A stretch of DNA of 64,000 bases, taken from Siderastrea radians. Taxonomy: Eukaryota > Cnidaria > Anthozoa > Scleractinia > Rhizangiidae. Positions 56,728 to 64,000 of this stretch are shown piece by piece. A program made the translations under genes and the position numbers. Below the pieces are notes generated by a model. That model saw only the letters and a list, made by a program, of their open reading frames with translations, ran no database searches and was not told where the DNA came from. Where the stretch lies: the NCBI GenBank assembly GCA_964017195.1, contig OZ024892.1:5036866-5100865 (forward strand). Direction: 5' to 3'. Positions within the stretch are counted from its first letter, which is position 1, and each line of letters starts with the position of its first letter.

Positions 56728-57198
56728 GCAATAACGCAGTCAATTAGTCTCCTACGCAGCCGTTCTTGGGGTCGTAACGCAACGCTCCTCCCTACTAAAC
56801 TTAGTGGCTGGAGGAGGATGGAGGATGTACTCCTGGAGGAAAAACTTCTGAAAGATGCTCTGCAGGAGGATGTACTTCTAAGCAGTGCTCTCCTAAAGGA
56901 TGTACTTCTGGAGGATGTACTTCTGAAGGATGTACTTCTGGAGGATGTACTTCTGAAGGATGTACTCCTGGAGGATGTACTTCTGAAGGATGTACTTCTG
57001 AAGGATGTACTTCTGAAGGATGTACTTCTGAAGGATGTACTTCTGGAGGATGTACTTCTGAAGGATGTACTCCTGGAGGATGTTCTTCTAAGGGATGTAC
57101 TCCTAAGGGATGTACTCCTAAAGGATGTACTTGTGGAGGATGTACTTCTGAAGAATGTATTCCTGCAGGATGTACATCTAAGGGATGTAATCCTAAAG

Positions 57199-57653
57199 CC
57201 TGGGGGGGGTACTCAACAAAGTTTTATACGGGGAGGCGCCGCCCCGAGGTCCAACCAACCCCTTACCCTTTTATATACCACTTTTGACCGAAAAGTACCC
57301 CGTTCGTATACCTTCCATTGAAAAATGGTACCCCTTTCACATACCTACCTAGGAACACTGCATCCCTTTTCTAAACCTTTGGAATGCCGTTAATGGCATG
57401 CAGAACGATATTAGGGGAGAACAGTATTACCGGAAGAGATGTTAACCAAAAACCAATGTTATTAATATCTACTCGAAATATTTTAATTAAATTTAAGGCC
57501 CTTTTAAATACCTAAATGACAGATTTCCCTACCGTTTCATATACTTTAGCTCGTGAAATCCCTACCCTTTTATATACCTTAAGCCTGAAAAGGTATCCCT
57601 TTCGGACGGAGCCTCCCCGTATAGGCCATTGTAAGGAGTACCCCCACCCCGGG
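57199..57653. mobile_element. hAT-like MITE inside array 3, with 8-bp target duplication
   Basis: Termini CCTGGGGGGGGTACTC and the complement of GAGTACCCCCACCCCGGG are flanked by TCCTAAAG on both sides (57191-57198 and 57654-57661). The duplicated 8 bp is itself a fragment of the 15-bp array unit. Eight-base duplications are typical of hAT and P superfamilies. Confidence 0.85.
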
Positions 57654-58199
57654 TCCTAAAGGATGTACTTCTAAAGGATGTATTCCTGGAGGATAAACTT
57701 GTAAAGGATGTACTCCTAAAGGATGTCCTTCTTGAGGATTACTTCTGGTGGATGTTCTTCTGGAGGATCTACTTCCAAGGGATGTACTTCTAAAGGATGT
57801 GATCCTGGAGGATGTACGTCTGGGGAATTAGGGGAGAACAGTATTAGGGGAGTACATCATCCAGACTCCTGGATGATGTACTTCTAAGGGACGATTCCTA
57901 AAGGGTGTACTTCTGGAAGATGTACTTCAGGAAGATGTTCTTCTTAGGGATGTATTCCCAAAGGATGCACTTTTGGAGTAATGAACTTTTGGAGGATGTA
58001 CTTCTGGTGGATGTTCTTCTGAAGGATGTACTACTGGAGGATGTACTTCTAAGGGATGTACTTCTAAGGTATGTACTTCTAAAAGATGTACTCCAAGAGG
58101 ATGTACTCCTAAAGGATTTATTTCTGGAGGATGTACTTCTAAGGAATGTACTCCTAAAGGTTGTAATTCTTGAGCATGTACGTCTAAAGGACGTACTTC

Positions 58200-58435
58200 T
58201 AAATCTAAATCTTATACTGTGCAAATCTCCCACATGGGATATATGTGCACAGGGAATGGTCAGCGGTTAGTCGGTCATAGTAATGGCTTTTACTGATTAA
58301 ATCGTTAATGTCTTGGTCTCGCATGAGGGTGGACTTAAAGCAGTCAACATAAGAAGCGTTCCGAATATGAGGGGGAAGTTGATTCCACTCTGGGACAGTG
58401 CGTGGAAAGAATGAAGCTCTGTAGCTCTTCTGAAG
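58200..58435 (-). mobile_element. LINE ORF2 C-terminal fragment inside array 3
   Basis: The minus strand reads SFFPRTVPEWNQLPPHIRNA, then YVDCFKSTLMRD, a signature found at the C-terminus of CR1/L2-like LINE reverse transcriptases. No RT domain is present. It is a short 5'-truncated insertion. Confidence 0.7.
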
Positions 58436-59232
58436 GTGTACTCTTGGAGGATGTTCTTCTAAGGGATGTTCTCCTGGAGGATGTACCTCTAAGGATTGTA
58501 CTCGTAAAGGATGTACTTCTGGGGAATGTACTTCTGAAGGATATGTTTCTGGAGGATATACTTCTAAAGGCTCCTAAAGGATGTTCTTCTTGAGGATTAC
58601 TTCTGGTGGATGTCTGGAGGATGTACTTCTAAGGAATGTACTCCTAAAGGATGTACTTCTGAAGAAGGTGATCATGGAGGATGTACGTCTGGAGATGTGC
58701 TCCTGGAGGATGTACTTCTAAGGGATGTACCACTAAAGGATATACTTCTCGAGGATGTACTTCTAAAGGATGTACTCCTGCAGGATGTACTTCGTAGGGA
58801 TGTACTCCAAAAGGATGTACTCCTAAAGGTTGTACTTCTGCAAGACTTAATTCTAAGGGATGTACTCCGAATGGCTGTACTTCTGGAGTGATGTACCTCT
58901 GGAGGATGTAATTCTGGTGGATGTACGTCTGAAGGATGTCCTACTGGAGGATGTACTTCTAAGAGATGCAGTTCAAAGGAATGCACTCCTGGTGGATTAA
59001 AGAACGTATTTCTGGAGGAAGTACTTCTGGAGGATGTAATTCTGAAGGATTTACTCCTGGAGGATGTACTTCTAAGGGAGGTACTCCTAATGTACTTCTA
59101 AAGGATGTACTTTTCAGGTATGTATTCCTGGAGGATAATTACTCCTAAAGGAAGTACTCCTAAAGGGTGTCCTTGTAAAGGATGACCATCTGAGGGATGT
59201 ACTCCTGGAGGATGTACTTTTAAGGGCTTTAC

Positions 59233-59560
59233 ATAAAGACCCATATCAAGGTGATATTTTTTTGAGAAGCCGAGCAGATGTTCATTTAAAATGCATCTCC
59301 TATTGGTAAAGAAAAAAGAGCCAAAGACCATAGAGTATTTATTTTTCATTGCAAGGTATACTGTTATAGTAATCGGCACTTTCTAATAAGTGTTGTTAAG
59401 CGTAAATAGTAATTATCAAACTTACTCCAACGATACCCTAAAAACCATAATTTCTCGAAAAGGATATCATAGAACCTTTCCTGACCCTGACTGTGAATAA
59501 TATAATTATAGAGTTTATCTCAGTTTTGACTAATTAGGCTTACACATAACAATCCGCTTT
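59233..59560. repeat. Right block of module 4, truncated
   Basis: It matches 7098 onward and 34218 onward, but homology ends at about 59560 (ACATAACAATCCGCTTTTAAG), so no plus-strand PAN gene follows in the window. Confidence 0.8.
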
Positions 59561-60453
59561 TAAGTGGCAATGTCTGTAAGAGCGGTCCACTGCATTTCGG
59601 GTCAGAAAAAAGTTTTCCCTCAAACTTTGCCCAGGAAACCATCTTGGGTCACAAGTAAATGAAACGAGTTTCGTTTTAGGAAATACGTTAAAATAGTTTT
59701 TTTACAGCCCACAACAGTAAGAGCGGGAAAAGCCGTAAATTAGCACCTGACCAGACGCGAAAATTGCATAAGTTAGCGACCTCACTGCTCAAAAACCACA
59801 ACACGCAGCAAAAAGTGTTATTATTTTTAAGTTTAAGAGGTCCTTCAAGGGTGTAAAGCGTGTGTTAAATTTAATTTGTGTTGAAGTGGAAGCTCGTGAT
59901 AATTGATATATTAACACTCATCTGAGCGCTTTCTGAAAACTCGCAAACGTACCCTGTCTTCGTCGGCCTTTATTTCCCGAGTCCAGACCGAGTCGCTCTA
60001 AATTCCTATCGAAGTGCGTTACTGAGATGTCAGGGAGTAAATTGCGCTTTTCATCGTCCTTTACCACAGTGACTTCGAACTTTTGGTGATTTTTGCGAAT
60101 ATGACACATGCATTATGCAAATTAGGTTGTTGAGCAAATTCGGATCGTGTGAACTGAATAGCTTCTAGATTTTAAGATTTCTCAATTTCAAGTCATAAAT
60201 ACAGAAAAGCATACACAAATAGAAGTTTTGAACTGTTCAAATTGATGAAATAAGCGAATAACTGAGTCCTGATCTTTGGATGCTAATCCGGAGAATTGCG
60301 TGACTCACATTATTGTCTGCTAAACTTGGTCCGTTCCGGTAACCGTTGCAAAAAACCTCTTTAACTGTTTGGATCCCACTTTTGCTTTAATGGAATATTA
60401 AAGAAATGTTGGGACTACGTGCACCGTAGGTAGAAAACGTTGACGACGAATTC
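59561..60453. other. No gene recognised
   Basis: I see no supported feature. The 9-bp target duplication of the following element lies at 60445-60453. Confidence 0.4.
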
Positions 60454-61097
60454 GGCATGTAATAATTCCAGGAACATCGGAACACCGGAACACCGGAACA
60501 CGGAACATCGGAACACCCCGGAACACCCCAGAACACCCGGAACAGTGTGAAAAACCCGGAATAGCCCGGAACACCTTCTAGAAAACCCGGAACACCCCGG
60601 AACACGTATAAAAATACCCAGAATACCTCTAGAAAACCCAAAACACCCCCAAAATACCCAGTGCTCCGTGATGTTGTTTTTAATAATTGTTTAATGCCGT
60701 TTCAATAAACACAACAATCACATAGCAATGGAGGTAACAGTTTTTACACTCAAATAATTTAACTCAGCTTTTTATGCACTCTACAGCCCTCTGCCACCTA
60801 TACCCCCCCTCACAAAAAAAGAAAGAAATGGAATCGTCTAATATGACAAAAAGTGAAAAGCTGTCCGTGAATTCACAATTCCACTCAGGGCCATCGGGCA
60901 TGATTTTGCATGGGTTGGTACTAGGTTTAAAAATATCACGTTGTTGAAGTCCACATGCACATTTCCTACAATACATTTTGAGAGTCATTTAACCCCTCAC
61001 TCACCAATAAGACGGACTTTCGTGGTCTGTTGGGGGATGCGGACGGATTCTCCCCCTCCCCCTCCCCTCCCTCGCCACACACACACACACACACACG

Positions 61098-61132
<35 letters not shown>

Positions 61133-63054
61133 TGCCTACGGCCCTGCCGTTGAGAATCAAAGGATATTAAACGTCAGATTAAGCACATTTTTTTTTCGTG
61201 TTTCCAAATTTCCCATTGCAACTAGAGACCTCTACGTGCCTTCTGCTATTTGTTTACTCATTCATGCCAACTGAAAGCAGTGACAGTCCACCTCGCCTGG
61301 CGCAGCCTCGCTCTAAAGCATAAAAGCCGAGGCCTTGTCACCGGGGGTCCTTTTCTCCATTCAACAGTGAATGTGCTCAATCTCCTTCTTCAGCCTTAAA
61401 AGAAAGTTTGGATCCATAGTAGAGCTAAAAGACAACGGTAAATAAGGTTTAAGGTCTATTCGCTATACATGATCCATTTCCCGGTTTCATTAAAGCACGA
61501 AAGAACAGATTTTAATGTTCTTGGTAATAGGCATACCCAGCGTTAGAATCAGATTTGCTTTTAATTTTGGCTTGGTTGAGCAAGCCAATAAAGTCATGAT
61601 CTAATACATACGAAGGCAAACTATTGAACAGCGCGTCATTTTAAAACGCAGCGGCTACTTAAGGCTAAAAATTCACTTAAACAATGCAAGCTTCAAAAAC
61701 TCTCATCATTTACTTTGATCGGAGTTTTGACGGCTAAATTATGCGTGAATATGGCTGCACCCTACAACTTACATGCAGCGTTTGTTAGAACCAGCAAAGT
61801 CTACCAATGCGTTAGTTTTTTGACAGGACGTTATCCAGGTCACTAGTTACATTATAACAGAAGCTTTTTTGACCTAAATGTTTTGCTCTTTTGTCGGAAG
61901 TGAGTTGTTTTAGGCTAAGTAGAATATAGCAAAAACTGATTGCTGAATGAAATTAGGCCCATCTACTCAACAAATGAATGAATCAAAATTTTTAAATCAA
62001 CTTATGATAAGCTTATATAAACTTATTATGCAAGAAAATTAAACTGATTGCAATACTTGCTCACCTTAAGTAATTCAGAAAACGCCGTCAAAAACGAACC
62101 AGCACGTTAAACCAAACGAGACTCGCTGCACATTGAGCACATTCACTGTTGAATGGAGAAAAGGACCTCCGGTGACAAGGCCTCGGCTTTTATTATGCTT
62201 TAGAGCGAGGCTGTGCCAGGCGAGGTGGACTGCTTTCAGTTGGCATGAATGAGAAAACAAATAGCAGAAGGTACGTAGAGGTCTTTAGTTGCAATGGGGA
62301 ATTTGGAAACACGAAAAAAACTGTGCTTAATTGTATTCTCAACGGCAGGGCCGTAGGCAATGTGTGTGTGTGTGGCGAGGGGGAGAATCTGTCCGCATCC
62401 CCCAACGGACCACGAAAGTCCGTCTTATTGGTGAGTGAGGGGTTAAATGACTCTCAAAATGTATTGTAGGAAATGTGCATGTGGACTTCAACAACTTGAT
62501 ATTTTTAAACCAAGCACCAACCCATGCAAAATCATGCCCGATGGCCCTGAGTGGAATTGTGAATTCACGGACAGCTTTTCACTTTTTGTCATATTAGACG
62601 ATTCCATTTCTTTCTTTTTTTTGTGAGGGGGGGGGATGGGGGGCAGAGGGCTGTAGAGCGCATAAAAAGCTGAGTTAAATTATTTGAGTGTAAAAACTGT
62701 TACCTCCATTGCTATGTGATTGTTGTGTTTATTGAAACGGCATTAAACAATTATTAAAAACAATATCATGGAGCACTGGGTATTTTGGGGGTGTTTTGGG
62801 TTTTCTAGAGGTATTCTGGGTATTTTTGTACGTGTTCCGGGGTGTTCCGGGTTTTCTAGAAGGTGTTCCGGGGTGTTCCGGGTTTTCTAGAAGGTGTTCC
62901 GGGTTTTTCACACTGTTCCGGGTGTTCCGGAGTGTTCGGGGGTTCCGGGGTGTTCCAGGGTGTTCCGGTGTTCCGTGTTCCAGTGTTCCGGTGTTCTGGT
63001 GTTCCGGTGTTCCGGTGTTCCGGTGTTCTGGTGTTCCTGGAATTATTACATGCC
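60454..63054. mobile_element. 2.6 kb foldback element with GGAACACCGG repeats and 9-bp target duplication
   Basis: Ends GGCATGTAATAATTCCAGGA are inverted and flanked by GACGAATTC (60445-60453 and 63055-63063). Arms of about 930 bp (60454-~61382 and ~62128-63054) each carry a tandem of GGAACACCGGAACACC-type units just inside the terminus (60470-60660; 62780-63045). A longer (CA)n tract lies in the left arm (61077-61131). The ~745-bp centre has no recognisable transposase. A 9-bp duplication and long inverted ends fit Mutator-like foldback elements. Confidence 0.8.
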
Positions 63055-63063
63055 GACGAATTC

Positions 63064-64000
63064 AGCTAGTTAAAGCACTGACTTCTATTCATGTGTCATT
63101 TGAATAACTCTGTTTGCAATGAAATGGACAACTTGTAACAATTAATGAATCTCTACTTTTTTGTAGTCGGGTTTGGTTTTTTACTCCTACAATTTGCTCT
63201 TTGATCTGCCTTTTCCACAACGCCTTCGAAATTTTGGTGCTTTTGTCCCGGGACTTTTGTCAAGCGCTTTATCTTGTTTATACAAACTAGGTTGTTCGCG
63301 TCAGTGGAGGTGGAGCAAACTCAATAAAAAGACCGCAAATTATAAAGTGCCGATGTTTGGATGCTTTGGGGCAAAATGTGACGAGAATTATGCAAACTAA
63401 ATTTTCTGCCAAACGTTTCATCAGGTTGTAAGAAACTTGAAAGTTTTTGTTTGATTTGAAACGGCTAAAGCTACGTCTTGGTAGGTTCCTTTTCCAGGGT
63501 TGGTTAGATGGTCTTTTATAATATATAACAGTGCTCTGGTTCGTTTTGTTCTCTCAATCAGTTTTATTGCATTCACAAGTATTGCAATTAATGTATAATG
63601 AGAAACATAAGAGAATGAATACAATATCAGAATCACAGGAAAATTAACAACAATGAGGCTCAGGCAGGCTGTTATAATTATAAGCTTTTGTGATATTTTC
63701 AGGCTGAGGCCTGAGGTGGCCAAAAATTACTAGAAGCTATTGTTTCCCAGTTAAATAGTAACGTCCAACATCGAAATTAGTAAATGCTTGTCAGATAATT
63801 TTCCACCTTGGCACGTCAACAGCAAGCCAGTGAAGAGGGTTTGTACAAAAGCCAGTACCATTCTTCGTTCGGCGAAGCCCTATGGGCGGGAAAAGCCCCA
63901 GAAATACAAAGGTCATAGCTAGGCTTTCCCCCCCCCCCGCCCCACCACATGATCGCTAAACTGAGATCATGATCGTGTCTAATACTTCAAAAGCAGTAAT
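63064..64000. other. No gene recognised
   Basis: A 100-codon minus-strand frame (63723-63421) starts at TTG and has a hydrophobic region, but I recognise no family. Otherwise nothing is seen. Confidence 0.35.

Larger units (their letters stand above)
56728..59232. repeat. Minisatellite array 3 (15-bp unit) with insertions
   Basis: It shares the lead-in and unit with arrays 1 and 2. The first part (56930-57080) is the most homogeneous stretch, alternating GGATGTACTTCTGAA and GGATGTACTTCTGGA. It is interrupted by a 455-bp hAT-like MITE (57199-57653) and a LINE fragment (about 58200-58435). The plus-strand frame at 56716-57321 has no ATG in the lead-in (ACG there). Confidence 0.9.

Noticed and set aside
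56716..57321. 201-codon ORF with DVLLKDVLLE repeats as a pentapeptide-repeat protein
   Set aside because: It starts at TTG, not ATG, its tail runs into a MITE, and the repeat does not fit the A(D/N)LxX pentapeptide consensus.
60941..61160. CA/GT-repeat ORFs
   Set aside because: Dinucleotide microsatellite inside the foldback element arm.
62796..63107. VFRGVPGFLEGVPG-repeat ORF resembling a structural protein
   Set aside because: Product of the GGAACACC tandem repeat; the mirrored arm gives the same peptides.
63421..63723. 100-codon ORF with hydrophobic segments as a membrane receptor
   Set aside because: It starts at TTG, has no family match I can name, and no splice or neighbour support; mentioned only under the last stretch.

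Overview
This is eukaryotic nuclear DNA: AT-rich, with spliced genes and dense, nested transposable elements and microsatellites. Three observations suggest a marine invertebrate, most likely an anthozoan cnidarian (stony coral or sea anemone). These are the secreted PAN/apple + thrombospondin-1 + chitin-binding architecture, a DM-domain gene, and the mix of Penelope-like, DIRS, L1/Tx1-like and TTAA or foldback DNA elements. The species cannot be fixed from the sequence alone.

The backbone is a repeated module: a minus-strand PAN-domain exon, about 0.6 kb of conserved spacer, a 15-bp-unit minisatellite, a conserved 0.4 kb block, then a plus-strand PAN-domain exon. Module 1 has its left block at 1-178, array at 179-1592 plus 7029-7097, right block at 7098-7491 and plus-strand exon at 30150. 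Module 2 has its minus exon at 31824-32138, array at 32748-34217, and plus gene at 34950-38568. A third right half (42000-46145) has no array. A fourth left half (53915-56727) carries two minus exons and joins array 3 (56728-59232). Six PAN exons are visible. One gives a complete three-exon model with consistent splice phases (minus strand, 55241 to 47457: PAN, TSP1, chitin-binding type 2). One gives a two-exon PAN-TSP1 model (plus, 34950-38568). Three are damaged and one has lost its TSP1 exon.

Insertions sit inside this backbone. Array 1 is split by Penelope-like elements (1593-7028) with GIY-YIG endonuclease, hammerhead-ribozyme-like motifs and a 2A-like peptide. The right half of module 1 is split by about 22.4 kb (7492-29898). 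That block holds a TTAA-flanked element, a ~200-bp tandem repeat, a DIRS element (tyrosine recombinase) with a 5.3 kb L1/Tx1-like LINE nested in it, a 4.4 kb long-inverted-repeat element, a THAP-fragment element and a MITE. Smaller MITEs lie in the introns and in array 3. A 2.6 kb foldback element with 9-bp target duplications lies at 60454-63054.

A DM-domain (DMRT-type) gene on the minus strand (52669-50990) lies inside the first intron of the three-exon PAN gene and has an in-frame stop between its DM and DMA-like domains. Long stretches elsewhere (for example 7492-8522, 27542-28460, 29030-29897, 40490-41999, 59561-60453, 63064-64000) show no gene I can recognise.
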